Source: Ustilaginoidea virens (Eukaryota > Ascomycota > Sordariomycetes > Hypocreales > Clavicipitaceae). From it: DNA of 64,000 nt. Below the pieces are notes generated by a model, which was given only the letters and a program-made list of their open reading frames with translations, made no database searches and was not told the DNA's origin. Both the position numbers and the translations under genes were made by a program. This document shows, piece by piece, positions 45,482-57,668 of this stretch. The stretch spans positions 2,232,001 through 2,296,000 of the forward strand of contig NC_057317.1 of assembly GCF_000687475.1 (NCBI RefSeq), written 5' to 3'. Positions within the stretch are counted from its first letter, which is position 1, and every line of letters begins with the position of its first letter.

Positions 45482-47461
45482 GGCAGCAGATTTCGCGGGG
45501 GGCAGAGAATCTAAGTCCGCTTCGCGTTGCTCAGATTGCAGCCATGTAGCAAAGCAATCGTTGTTGAGTTGGAAGCCAAGCAAGTCCGCCGGAGCAAAAG
45601 CATTCGAGTTGAGCAAATGAAGACGCAAACGTTACGAGAACCTGCTCGTAGGAGGGGTCGTTAAAAGCCAATGTCAAGGCGATGGCAACTGATGCCAGGC
45701 GAAATCCAAGTCGCGGCGGGTACGGCGGGTACGGCGGGTACGGCAGGTTCGAGTTGGTTGTTTGGAATGTCGAGGGCTCGTCGGACCAAAAAGCCAACGT
45801 GACGACGTGAGGTGACGTGACGTTGGTCACGAACTCGGAAGGTACTGTACAGTACCAGACCAGACCCCTGGTACCTCGCAGACGCGAAAGCACGTGCCAC
45901 GTCATCGCCGCTAAACAAGTGCCAAGAGGAAACTGGGGCTTTCCCTTTGATCAGCCTGAACTAAGCCCAATTGCGTATAGCCCGATGGAGAACCCTGAGC
46001 ACTGAACACTAAACGAACGCTGGACGCTGGACGCTGGACGCTGGACGCTGGACGCTGGACGCTGGACGCTGGACGCTGGACGCTGGACGCTGGACGCTGG
46101 ACGCTGGAGTACTTGAGCTGCAAACATGAAGGCATGATGACGGGCGTTTTTCGCCATCTTGGTTGCGGCACAGGCCCAGCCTGGCGACTTTAACAACGGG
46201 GACAAGTTGTCAATTGGTTGTGACGATGGAGATGCCACGCTGTCCGGGCCGTCTGGGCACCTCTTCTGCTCGAGGACGACAAGACGTTGTCCTCATCAAG
46301 CGGCTATGCTGACGTCATTGGATTCGCTTCTTATGCCATGGCTCCAAAAGCTCGGAACTGAAGCAAAGTTACATCAACAGATTGAGCGAGAAGCGAAAAG
46401 CCTCCTCCGAAAGAGGCTCCCCGCGCATAATGGAGCGGAGAACTAATACGCTCCTACGCTAATACGCCAATATGCTAATACGCAGAATACGCAGAATACA
46501 GATCGGATTTCCCAAGGCAGACAGACACATAATATTGACCCGTCCGGGTTTTCCAACGCACCTGCTGCATGTGCATGTCAGCAGTTGTCTGGTTCAAGCC
46601 CAAGCCAAATAAACTCAGTACGGAGTACAACCAACTGCATTGCATGGAGACGACGCTCCACTTTGCAACGCGGCGGGGTCAACGTGAGCGACGGCTGGGT
46701 TTTGTAAGGCTGGTATCCGTGCATAACTTGTTGCTTGTTCAGGGACCTGTTTTCTGGTGGAAGGACTGGCAGAGTACCCAGATACCTGCCGACGGGGTAT
46801 GAGATACATACCCTACAAGTATACAAGTTCACTGCCTTAGTGGTATGTATAGTGGTAGGCACCGAAGGGTAATCCAGCAATACTCTCAATTGCTGCCAGG
46901 GGCCACTCGTAAGCCGATTGATTGATTGTCCGGGCCAGACCAGCGGTTCCGGTTTCAAGCGGCCCCTAAGATTCAGGCACCAGACCCCTACTCTGCATTC
47001 CGCAGCAGGGCCCAGGACTCCGCGCTACTCCGTACATGTCAGGCAGGTCCCTGCCTGGTACCCACCAAGGTACGCCGCCCGTAGTGTGTACCTGCCAATG
47101 CCACTGCCACTCCGAACCCCACCCCCCCCCCACCAACGACCCAAAAATAAAAAGACGCTCTTGTATCGCTTCACAAGTTATTTCCTCCCGACATTTCATT
47201 TCAGTCATGCCATGCTGATTTCCTTGTCACAACACGCTTCTGCCCCATAGTCCGTAACGATCGTAACGATTTTGCATCTGCCTGGCATCTTCGCTGTCAC
47301 CCAAGCCGTGCCGCCGTGCCGTCAAGTCCGGCTGCCGTCCACCTGCACAAATGCGAAGCTGTGCCTGACCTTGTCCTTTGCTTCTCTTGCCATTGCCAAC
47401 TAACACACCAAAACTTTCTTCCATATAGCCCGCACCATCCCACTACTCACTACCATAGACC
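45482..47461. other. Divergent intergenic region mus81 / pcm1 with minisatellites
   Basis: It contains a 9-nt GGCGGGTAC repeat (45718-45746), the 7-nt minisatellite at 46018, small taatacgc units at about 46445-46490, and motif copies at 46618 and 47026. No gene is seen. Confidence 0.55.
46018..46107 (+). repeat. 7-nt minisatellite (GGACGCT)n
   Basis: About 13 near-perfect head-to-tail units over 90 bases. Confidence 0.92.
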
Positions 47462-49217
47462 ATGGACGAAAAGATCCTCGCAGCCTCGGCCAAATATCCA
47501 ATCGTCGCCGGCCAAAGGTACAGATATGGCACAGCAGGGTTCCGGATGAAGGCCGATTTGCTCGCTGGCGTTTCGTTTCGCGTGGGTTTGCTCGCCGGAC
47601 TGCGCAGCCGCAAGCTCAATGGCCAGGCCATCGGGGTCATGATCACTGCCAGTCACAACCCTGCAGCTGACAACGGTATCAAGATCGTTGACCCCATGGG
47701 CGAGATGCTTGAGCAGGAGTGGGAGAGTTATGCCACCCGACTGGTCAACTGTCGTACCGACCAGGAACTTTTGGATACCTACAAGGCCATGGCAACGCAG
47801 CTCAAGGTTGACATGCACACCTCGGGTCGTGTCATTTATGGCCGTGATACTCGCCCCTCTGGTCATAGCCTCGTCTGCGCTCTAGCTGCTGCTTTAGATG
47901 CGACCGACACAAATCATACAGACTACAAGATTCTGACGACACCTCAGCTGCACTACCTGACCCGCTGCGTCAACACAGAAGGAACCCCCAAAGCATACGG
48001 CGAAGCCAGTGAAGTTGGCTATTACGAGAAGTTTGCCGATGCCTTTGTCCGCGCTCTCAGAGGGAAGAAGATCCGAGGCCAGCTCATAGTGGATTGTGCA
48101 AATGGCGTTGGCGGACCTAAACTCTCGGAAATGTTGAAATTCATCCCCAAGCACGTCTCCGGATTTGACGTCAGGCTGGTCAACGATGACGTCCTCCGAC
48201 CCGAGGTGTTGAATCTCGACGTAAGTAGGCGCATAACTTGAAACAGACTTTGAAACAAAAGAGGTTTCGCCGTGGTGGTGGTGGTGGTGGTCGTGGTCGT
48301 GGTTGTGGTGGTACGAGAGATTCCCTTGATCGTACGAGTTTGCTAACGTGTGCTCCTAGTGCGGCGCCGACTTCGTCAAGACAAAGCAGAGAGCCCCTCT
48401 GAGCCCCAAGCCAGTGCCCGGGGTCCGTTGCTGCTCGTTTGATGGCGATGCTGACCGGTTGATTTACTACTGGGTTGATCCCGAGATGGGGTTTGTCATG
48501 TTGGACGGCGACCGAATCTCTTCGCTCTGTGCCTCCTTCATTGGGGATCTCGTTCGCTCGGCCGGGCTGGCGGACGAGCTGCGAATCGGCGTCGTGCAGA
48601 CTGCCTATGCCAACGGCGCGAGCACCACTTACATTGAAAGGCATCTTCAGCTACCCGTCGTCTTCACCAACACGGGAGTCAAGCATCTGCATCACGCGGC
48701 TTGTCAGTTCGACGTTGGCGTCTACTTTGAGGCCAATGGCCACGGTACCGTTGTCTTCTCGCAGGAGGCCATGCGCGCGTTTGTGGAAAAGGAACCGCAG
48801 TCGCCCGCTCAGAAGGCGGCCCTGGAAACCCTTGCCGCCGTCGGCGACCTGGTCAACCAAACAGTGGGCGACGCCATCTCCGACATGCTGATGGTTGAGG
48901 TTGTCTTGGCTCACAAGGACTGGACCCTGAAGGACTGGGCCATGACGTACACCGACCGGCCCAACCGCCTCGTCCGTGTCGAGGTCGGCAACAAGCACCT
49001 TTTCCAGGCGACGGACGCCGAGAGACGCCTCAGCCACCCGCCGGGCGCTCAGGACGAAATCGACCAGGTTGTTCAAAAATACACCACGGCCCGATCGTTT
49101 GCTCGGGCGAGTGGCACAGAAAACGCCTGCCGCGTGTACGCCGAGGCAGCTACTCGATCCGAAGCCGACGAGCTTGCAAACAAGGTGGCTCAGATTGTCA
49201 AGCAGTTTGGATCGTAG
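47462..49217 (+). CDS. pcm1: Phosphoacetylglucosamine mutase
   Basis: It converts GlcNAc-6-phosphate to GlcNAc-1-phosphate in the cytosol, on the route to UDP-GlcNAc for chitin, N-glycans and GPI anchors. Coding exons are 47462-48220 and 48360-49217, total 538 residues. The intron (139 nt, GTAAGT...CTAG) contains a GGT array at 48273-48312. The four family signatures are present: active-site serine loop MITASHNPAADNG, metal loop FDGDADR, sugar-binding GVYFEANGHGTVVFS, and the phosphate-binding SFARASGTEN close to the C-terminus. The AGM-type N-terminus RYGTAGFR also fits. Length and motifs indicate a functional enzyme. Confidence 0.95.
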
Positions 49218-49402
49218 TACGTCTGACACTGACAAAGGAGAGGGCGGCCAAAAAGTCTCGGAAATTTAAAATCCCCCCCCCTCCCCCCCCCCCCCAAAAA
49301 AAAAAAAAAAGAAATAAGCTTTTACATGACGTGGGGCGGTTGATCGGTTGGGTATCCATATGCGATGGGCTTTTTTTGTTGAACGGCTCAAAAACAAGAC
49401 TC

Positions 49403-49636
49403 GGCGTACCCTTCCGCGAGACACACCACATTGCCAGGCGATGTGTAGCAAAGAGTGAGGAGCTGGGTATCCCGATAAACGAGCTTACACTCGAGAAAAG
49501 GAAGGCTATTGATGGCCGATTTCCGGATTGCGTCAGGAGCATATTCGAGTATGAGAAGAGCGTGGAAGCGAAATCGGCCAAAGGTGGCACGAGATAATTA
49601 AGTATGCTAGAGCAAATTAAGGCCCTTAAGTCTAGG
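49403..49636 (+). pseudogene. 3' relic of an argininosuccinate lyase gene
   Basis: Translated in one frame, this stretch begins with GVPFRETHHIARRCV, the C-terminal-domain signature of argininosuccinate lyase. It continues KSEELGIPINEL, KAIDGRFPD, YEKSVEAKSAKGGT, the normal order of the last 70 residues of the enzyme. An in-frame TAA at 49595-49597 interrupts it, after which LEQIKALKSRL still matches the family C-terminus. Everything upstream of 49403 (about 85 per cent of the gene) is missing. It is therefore a broken duplicate, not an active gene. Poly-C/poly-A tracts at 49266-49311 lie just left of it. Confidence 0.85.
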
Positions 49637-49849
49637 CTAGGTTACTGGCAGCTCATGAAAACGACACGCGAGAGACAAGATGAGAGCCCGGTATTCCATC
49701 CCTTTGCATATCATGAACCAACCATATCATGAACCAACCACCTGCTCAGCTCCATCACAACTTGCACTTCACCAAATAGCTCAGATGTAGTTTTCGCGGC
49801 TCCAACTTCTGTGGCAATAAGAATTCCACATGACTGTCTTCAAAAAGTA

Positions 49850-51190
49850 TTAGTTCGAGTCTCGCAGTTCTTGACTTGTAAGTGGGAACATCTGCATGTT
49901 CGGAGCCCCCCAGCAGCGTTCCTCCAAGAAATTAAGACCCCATCGGACACGCATTGCATATTGCACTGCTGGCCGACCATCACTTCTTTTCTTGAAAACA
50001 TCCCGTCGCCTGATCTGCTCATAGCTTCTAAGACCTTGGTAATAGCGATTAGGCCTTGAAGCAATAGTACCAATAAGCAGATCTGCTTCATCAAATCGTC
50101 GCAAGTGTCGTGGAAGCTGGCGGCCATTTCTGCCACAGAAAATCAACTCCTCCCAGGTCCGGTCATTTCCAGTTGGGTCATAGTATACCCTCTGAACTTT
50201 ATTAGAAGGAAGAGTTTCAATTGCTGAGTTCGGTATCTTGATCTGAATGATGACTGTCAAGTTAGAAGCGGCCTTTGTTTTTGCCCAAAGGGCATATCTT
50301 TCTGCCGTCTCCCGATCAACAGCAAAATAAAATCCAGAATCTAATCCGAAGAGATCAGTTTGGGCGCGGGAAGAAAGGCAAATCATGTCGAGGCGACCGT
50401 TATCTTCTCGGAACCTTATCCGTTCATGGATAATCCCCTTGAATAGAGTCAGCTCGCCAGGGGCATTCTGTGCAGCGAGTATAGCAGCATTCGAGAGCGC
50501 GGTATGAGATGAGATATTGACAGAATCTCTTAAAGGACCCGAGATATTGCGCTGTCTAGAAGTGGCGGTACTTTGCTGGTGGCTTCCAGGGCGGCTGCGC
50601 ATTCGTTGAAGTGCCTGTTCTCGTTCTCGCGAAGCAACTTCAATCGCCTGAAGGCCTAAATATCGAACCTCGATAGCATCTCGCAGCCAGTAGAGACATG
50701 AGTTTGTTAAGCGGACATTTTTGAACCTCGGGTCCATTATTGCTTCCTGCAGTTCACCGTTGATGCCGCATCGAGCCATATATTCAAACCAGGGGCTATC
50801 ATCGTCATCATAAACGTCCTGGGCTTGCGGTCCAACGTGACCGAGAATAAAGTCAATAAAAGTTATGGGGTCAAGAGAGTCGTCGTCACTAGGCGGATCG
50901 GTTTCGCGGTGCGGAGGAGTTGATGGCCAGTTCTGCCACTTCCTCCATATCTCCCTCGCTTTTTCGCTATTGAATCCGAGATACTCCAGAGTAGCAAGAG
51001 AGATCCGGATCTCTGGTATAGTAGCGAAAGCGGATTCGGAAGGTTGTATAAGGGGGAGATCGCTGTGTTCTTCATCGCTAAAACGATTCATGCAGCGCTT
51101 ATGGACCCTAATAGTCCCATCAGGAGCAGGCGGAGTTGCCAGACCAGTCTCGACGAGATGTCTATGGTCTGCCAAGGTCAAGATGGACAT
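49850..51190 (-). CDS. Accessory protein with probable ADP-ribosyltransferase-like fold
   Basis: A single-exon gene of 446 residues (ATG at 51190, TAA at 49850-49852). By eye its base composition is clearly more AT-rich than the surrounding genes. The first half is acidic and helical without a recognised domain. From about residue 245 it shows the pattern LFKGIIHERI, CLSSRAQTDLF, GFYFAVDRETAERYALWAK, then strand-rich VIIQIKIPNSAIETL, EELIFCGR and ADLLIGTIASRPN. An R/K-G entry strand followed by a FYFAxDxxxAxxYA helix recalls DUF3990-type proteins of the ADP-ribosyltransferase superfamily, found in expanded, poorly conserved fungal families. No signal peptide or membrane span is seen. Activity is unproven: the fold assignment is inference, and catalytic residues cannot be named with certainty. 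Confidence 0.6.
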   Translation of the reverse strand: MSILTLADHRHLVETGLATPPAPDGTIRVHKRCMNRFSDEEHSDLPLIQPSESAFATIPEIRISLATLEYLGFNSEKAREIWRKWQNWPSTPPHRETDPPSDDDSLDPITFIDFILGHVGPQAQDVYDDDDSPWFEYMARCGINGELQEAIMDPRFKNVRLTNSCLYWLRDAIEVRYLGLQAIEVASREREQALQRMRSRPGSHQQSTATSRQRNISGPLRDSVNISSHTALSNAAILAAQNAPGELTLFKGIIHERIRFREDNGRLDMICLSSRAQTDLFGLDSGFYFAVDRETAERYALWAKTKAASNLTVIIQIKIPNSAIETLPSNKVQRVYYDPTGNDRTWEELIFCGRNGRQLPRHLRRFDEADLLIGTIASRPNRYYQGLRSYEQIRRRDVFKKRSDGRPAVQYAMRVRWGLNFLEERCWGAPNMQMFPLTSQELRDSN

Positions 51191-52799
51191 TTTGATAACA
51201 GAGAACTGCCGGAAGTAAACGTAATGAGAAGCTTTAAAGGCAAGGCTGGATGAGGTATGGAAAGAAAGGTCTGACAGAGATCGATGAGAGGGGGCAAGGC
51301 AGCTATTTATACCTCAACAGAAGCAGATAGCTGGCTCGAGTTTACTGCATGCCTATTATGAATCAGTTGCCTGTTATGAACCAGCTGCCCGTCGTGAATC
51401 ACATAAGAGCGAGTCTAAATAAGGTTACGCAAGCAATGGATCAAGAGAAGCTTATTATGTGAGTGAATGTAAGTCGGGGCTATAAGTTTATCAGCGCAGG
51501 CAACCAGCTGCCCGCTATGAATCACATAAAAAGCGAGCCTGAATAAGTTTCGGCAAGCACTGGATCAAGAGAAGCTTATCACGTAAGTGAATGTAAGTCG
51601 AGGCTATAGGTGACTTAGCGCAGGCAGCCAGCTGCCCGTTATGAATCACATAAGAGCGAGCCCGAATAAGGTTACGCAAGCAATGGGTCAAGAGAAGCTT
51701 ATCATGTAATAGTGAATATAAGTCAAGTCCAGAAGTTGAATGGTGCAGGCATCAAGAAAGTGAGTCACAGTAAACTAGTTAGTCCCTATGCCAACCGAAT
51801 CATCGCTATCCTAGGCGCAGCAATATCGGAGTGAGCGACCAGTGAGTGAATCCGCTTCAATTTTCATATTTACAGTGATAAGAAGAGAAAAAAAGGATCC
51901 GATTTATTTAGGACAGGCTGTACTCCGTAATATATCGGATGATGGCCTTTCAATCGATGCCGAAGTGTTGCGTGGACAAAGAACGTGACAGGATTTATGA
52001 CTGACTGGGTGGAAAGGAAAGAAAAAATGAGAAATGTTTGCAATGTCCGTGCTGTTGGGGGGTAAAAGAAGAAGAAGAAGAAGAAAATCTGTGCCCATCA
52101 AGACTGCACTGCCATGTCAAGTTGCAAGGTAGGAAAGCCGAGGAATAAGCTACCTACCTACCTAGGGGAAAAGCACAAGACGAGAATGCAAAGCGTGATT
52201 TTGGTCTTGACAGCCGGGCTTTTCCACAGCAGCAACACGCGGCAACCAAAGTAGCCTCGGGTCTCGACGTTGCGTCGTGGGCGTGGGCGTGGTGTTCCCG
52301 TGCGTGCCGCTCCATTCTCCATTTCTACGTGGGACGGCTGTGAAATGCCGCTTTGCCATGGCACGAGACATTGCATGCATCAGGTAGTCGGTACATCCAC
52401 ACATAGTTGCGCGCAAAGTCCGGTCAAGGGAGCCCAGGCTCATGCTCATGCTCATGCTCATGCTCATGCTCATGCTCATCATGGGTCTGACGGGGACCGG
52501 GGCCGAGCCACCGGCAAGCCGAGCCACCACATTGTACGAAAGACTAAACAGAAACTATACGCCGTCCAGCTGCCACGATTATCGTTGGGGTTCCCTTTTT
52601 TTCATCCTTTGTTCTCTTTTACCGAGTTGGTTCGTCAATTTGCCGGTCTTTTGTTTCCCCCTTTCCAAATAGAAAGAAGAAGAGCAAGGAGAAGAAAGGG
52701 AAAAAAAAAAAAAACCAAAAAAAAAACCCCGTATGTCCCTACCGTATGTGCCTTTGATTGTTCATACATCAATGTCGTTTGGCGTGCGCGCAAACGAAC
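51191..52799. other. AT-rich, repeat-bearing interval between the accessory gene and hmt1
   Basis: Besides the 123-nt tandem repeat, it contains a motif copy at 51920, a GAA run at about 52069-52085, an array of seven CATGCT-type units at 52439-52479 and A-rich stretches at 52700-52727. No gene is supported. Confidence 0.55.
51381..51753. repeat. Three tandem copies of a 123-124-nt unit
   Basis: Copies start at 51381, 51504 and 51628, each with CCAGCTGCCCG, then atcacataa, agcgag, gcaagca, tcaagagaagctta, gtgaat and aagtc. They differ by scattered substitutions, mostly transitions. Just before copy one, two 18-nt partial units (about 51345-51380) repeat the tgaatcagttgcc/tgaaccagctgcc theme. 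The array begins 190 bases upstream of the accessory gene ATG. Confidence 0.9.
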
Positions 52800-54692
<1,893 letters not shown>

Positions 54693-54917
54693 GGTGTCGT
54701 GAATCCGGCCAACAAGGTCTCGAGCCGCAGGTAGCAGTAACTGGTGGCAGCGAAGCCCGAATCAGTCTCAAACCCGCGAGCCTGGGCTACAGAAACGCGA
54801 CGGAAGCAGAGGCCTGGAGATGGGGAGCTTGCAATTCGCAAGCCTGGCAACAAAGTAGCAGTGCAGCCGGAAACCCATTGAGGCAGGTGCAGGTTTTGTC
54901 GGGCAGAAACCACAGGG

Positions 54918-54953
<36 letters not shown>

Positions 54954-55736
54954 CCGTCGCCGTCACCGCCCGGCGACAGGAGCCCCACCGCAACATGACG
55001 CCTTTTCCAGTGCACATACATGTACATGCCCTGACTAGTAACGGACTACTCCGTACGGAGGAAGGGGACCAGTTGACTGGATTCTTGAAAAAAAAGAATT
55101 CTTTTAAAATAAAAAATCAAAAAAATGGTGTAGCAAAATAAATAGGCTCACACCAAGAGCTAGATCCAATTACATGCTCGTATGTCCTTTACTGGCTGGC
55201 AGTCGGTTCCAGAGACGATCCGCCCAACCTCCGTCGCCCCAATCCCAAGGAGGGGCGCTGACAAAAGGTTGACTGCATGTGAGAACAATGAGCATCGTGG
55301 ACCGCACCGCCGCCTGAATACCGTTGACCTCATGCGGGAACGGCCCTCAACTGCGTTTCTACGGCCCTGCTCAACCGAGCATGTCTGATCAAGTCCGCTT
55401 CTCCCTCGCCCCTCGCACACTCGCACCGTCGGCAGCACAAGGCAAGGTCGAGGATTATGCTTGCGCCACCTGCTCTTCACATCTCCTGGCACAGAAACTC
55501 CCAAACGTGCAGTACAGCCTCAACGCGTTCCGAGTGTGAATAGCTTTCGGTTTGATAGTTTTAGAGTCTGCAACGCCACCGCACTTTATCCCTGGTGATC
55601 TGTAATGCCGTGCAATGCGTTCCCTCCTCGACACTCAATTCATCCTCTCCATCTAAGCCATGACACCAAGCAAACGCCGCCAACGCCGTTACATGCGAGA
55701 AATAAAACCGACAACGTGTGTCAAGCAATAGGCTCT

Positions 55737-55776
<40 letters not shown>

Positions 55777-55810
55777 TGCCGCCCACCAGCTCAACCGCAC
55801 CGTCTCTCTC
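54693..55810. other. Intergenic region between hmt1 and nsa2
   Basis: It includes the hmt1 promoter, an A34 run at 54918-54951, a motif copy at 55047, and a CCG array at 55738-55779 just beyond the nsa2 stop. No gene is seen. Confidence 0.55.
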
Positions 55811-56663
55811 TCACACCAGCAGCACACTGTTGATGCAGCCCTCGTTCTCCGGGCTGTTGGTGACCTGCGCATATCGACCCCAGACGACTTTCCCGCCGGC
55901 GGTCACCAACCCCAGCTCGCTGACATTGACTTCGATGACGGTTCCTTTGGTCAGGACGCCGAGCTGCGTGTAGAGCGGGTTCTGGGGGTTCTTCTTGACG
56001 CTAATGATGGGCAGTTGCACCGTGACACCAAGCTCCGGGTGCGTAACGTTGGCCTTTTTGTAACGCAGACCCATGGGACGGATGAAGCGCTCGTATTTGG
56101 GGTTTCGTCGGGTGAAGTCTTGCCCCACAAAGGTGGGCTTGGTCACCATTCGCTTCCAGCCCTTCTTCTGGATCTTCTTGCCCGTCTTGACGACGCTAAA
56201 CATCTCCTCCTCGCTGATGCCACGAACCTTGGGCAGAGGAACGGCAAACTTGGCCGCCTTTTCCGCCCGCTTGTTCTTGATGGCGCTGCTCAGAGCTTTG
56301 GCGCTGGACGGGTTCGTCCTGTCGAGCAGGTACGAAGGCATCGGTGTCGAAGGCTCCTTCTCGTCGGCAGTCTTTACGTTTCGCTCCTCGTGCGCTTTGA
56401 TGGCCTTCTTCATCTGGATCTTTTCCTTGCGCCGCTTCTGCTGGTACAGCTTGGCCCGCAAGCCTCGCAGGTTCTGCGCGTCCTGGGACGCCTTGTGACC
56501 CTCGCGGGCGGCTCTCTTGCGAACCCGTTCCTCATGATCGAGCCGGCGGCCGTGCAGCTTGCGCCACCTCTCCATGTACTCATTTTGAGGCTACAAAGCA
56601 TGTTAGGACGCAAGGCCAGAAACAATAGTGCGCACGGCGGTCGGGGACGAGCTAACGTACCAT
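55811..56663 (-). CDS. nsa2: 60S ribosome biogenesis factor Nsa2
   Basis: Nsa2 joins pre-60S particles in the nucleolus and nucleus and is needed for 27S pre-rRNA processing. Coding exons are 56663-56661 (the ATG alone) and 56590-55811, total 260 residues, exactly the usual length. The 70-nt intron begins GTACGT right after the ATG and ends TTTGTAG. The joined product starts [19 protein letters not shown], the family N-terminus; without splicing PQNEY would be lost. The N-terminal half is strongly basic and helical. The C-terminal half is a beta-barrel related to eS8 ([37 protein letters not shown]) ending GCINSVLLV. It is divergent from the bL21m gene. Confidence 0.96.
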
Positions 56664-57035
56664 GTTGACTGTAATACCCGAAACTTGGGGGGGGGTGCTT
56701 ACTCACACACACACGTGGGTAGGCGATGATGGGTGTTTTTGGTGTTTGGGAGGAGCTGCAGGTTGAAATTTTGCCCGCCAGCCACCTTGGGAAAAGCGGC
56801 CCTCCACCCGCAACCGGATCTCGGCGCAACACTTATCCGGTGCAACCTTGCCTAGACTTTTCGAACGTTCCCTAACATTGATGATGATCAGATCGTCAGA
56901 TGGACTAGCCATGGCATTTTGCCCGCTGCTGCGTTGAGCACCCCAAAGAAGCAAGCAGCAGCAGCAGCAGCAGAAGCAGCAGCATCCGGCTTTGCCATTT
57001 GTGCGCAACAAGGGCCCGCCTTGCCGTCTTGCATC
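56664..57035. promoter_or_regulatory. Divergent promoter region nsa2 / bL21m
   Basis: This 372-base interval separates the start codons of a cytosolic and a mitochondrial ribosome gene. An AGC/GCA run at about 56950-56985 lies near the bL21m start. No specific element was identified. Confidence 0.5.
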
Positions 57036-57668
57036 ATGAGCAGAGCTCTCCTCCGCTCCGTTCTGGAGCCTCGAACATGCTCTCCATTGCCACGGCTGAC
57101 GCTGGCTCCCGCCATCTCCCTGCCCACGCGCTGCCTCCGCTCCTTCAACAGCACCACGCCCATCATCGAGCCGGCGCAGAAACCTCACGCCAACAACGCC
57201 CCCAACCCAACCGACGGGCAGATCCGCCCGCTGGCCTTCAAGAAGAGCCATCCTACGCCGCCGCCGGCCCCGATCCAAGATTCCGTCAAGAACCTGCTCC
57301 CGTTCCTGGTCGCCCAGCCCAACCACTACATCACCGTTCACATCCACGGATTCCCCTACCTCGTCCAGGAGGGAGACCAGATCCGCCTTCCCTTCCGCAT
57401 GCCGGGCGTCTTGCCCGGCGATGTCTTGCGCCTGAACAGGGCGAGCGTTATCGGCAGCCGTGACTACACCATGAAGGGAGCGCCGCACATTGACGAGCGC
57501 ATTTTCGAGTGTCGCGCCACAGTCCTGGGGGTGGAGTCGGAGCCGTTGCGGATAAAAATCAAGAAGAAGCGGAGACAAAGAAGAAAGAGGCAAGCCAGGA
57601 GCAAGCATCGCTACACCATTCTGCGCATCTCGGAGCTCAATATCAATAACGTGGATCAGCTGGAATGA
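57036..57668 (+). CDS. mrpl49: Mitochondrial large-subunit ribosomal protein bL21m
   Basis: A single exon of 210 residues. The ATG at 57036 was chosen over 56919 because MSRALLRSVLEPRTC starts a typical mitochondrial presequence; the upstream frame is a poly-Ala/Lys stretch. The bL21 domain begins near residue 95 (HYITVHIHGFPYLVQEGDQI), with LPFRMPGVLPGDVLRLNRASVIG. An insert is followed by the conserved strand ECRATVLGVESEP and the basic RNA-binding tail KKKRRQRRKRQARSKHRYT. The yeast counterpart is Mrpl49. Confidence 0.92.
   Translation: MSRALLRSVLEPRTCSPLPRLTLAPAISLPTRCLRSFNSTTPIIEPAQKPHANNAPNPTDGQIRPLAFKKSHPTPPPAPIQDSVKNLLPFLVAQPNHYITVHIHGFPYLVQEGDQIRLPFRMPGVLPGDVLRLNRASVIGSRDYTMKGAPHIDERIFECRATVLGVESEPLRIKIKKKRRQRRKRQARSKHRYTILRISELNINNVDQLE

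Noticed and set aside
55718..56668. Plus-strand frame of 316 codons opposite nsa2
   Set aside because: Leu/Ala-rich shadow; the minus-strand Nsa2 is full-length and conserved.
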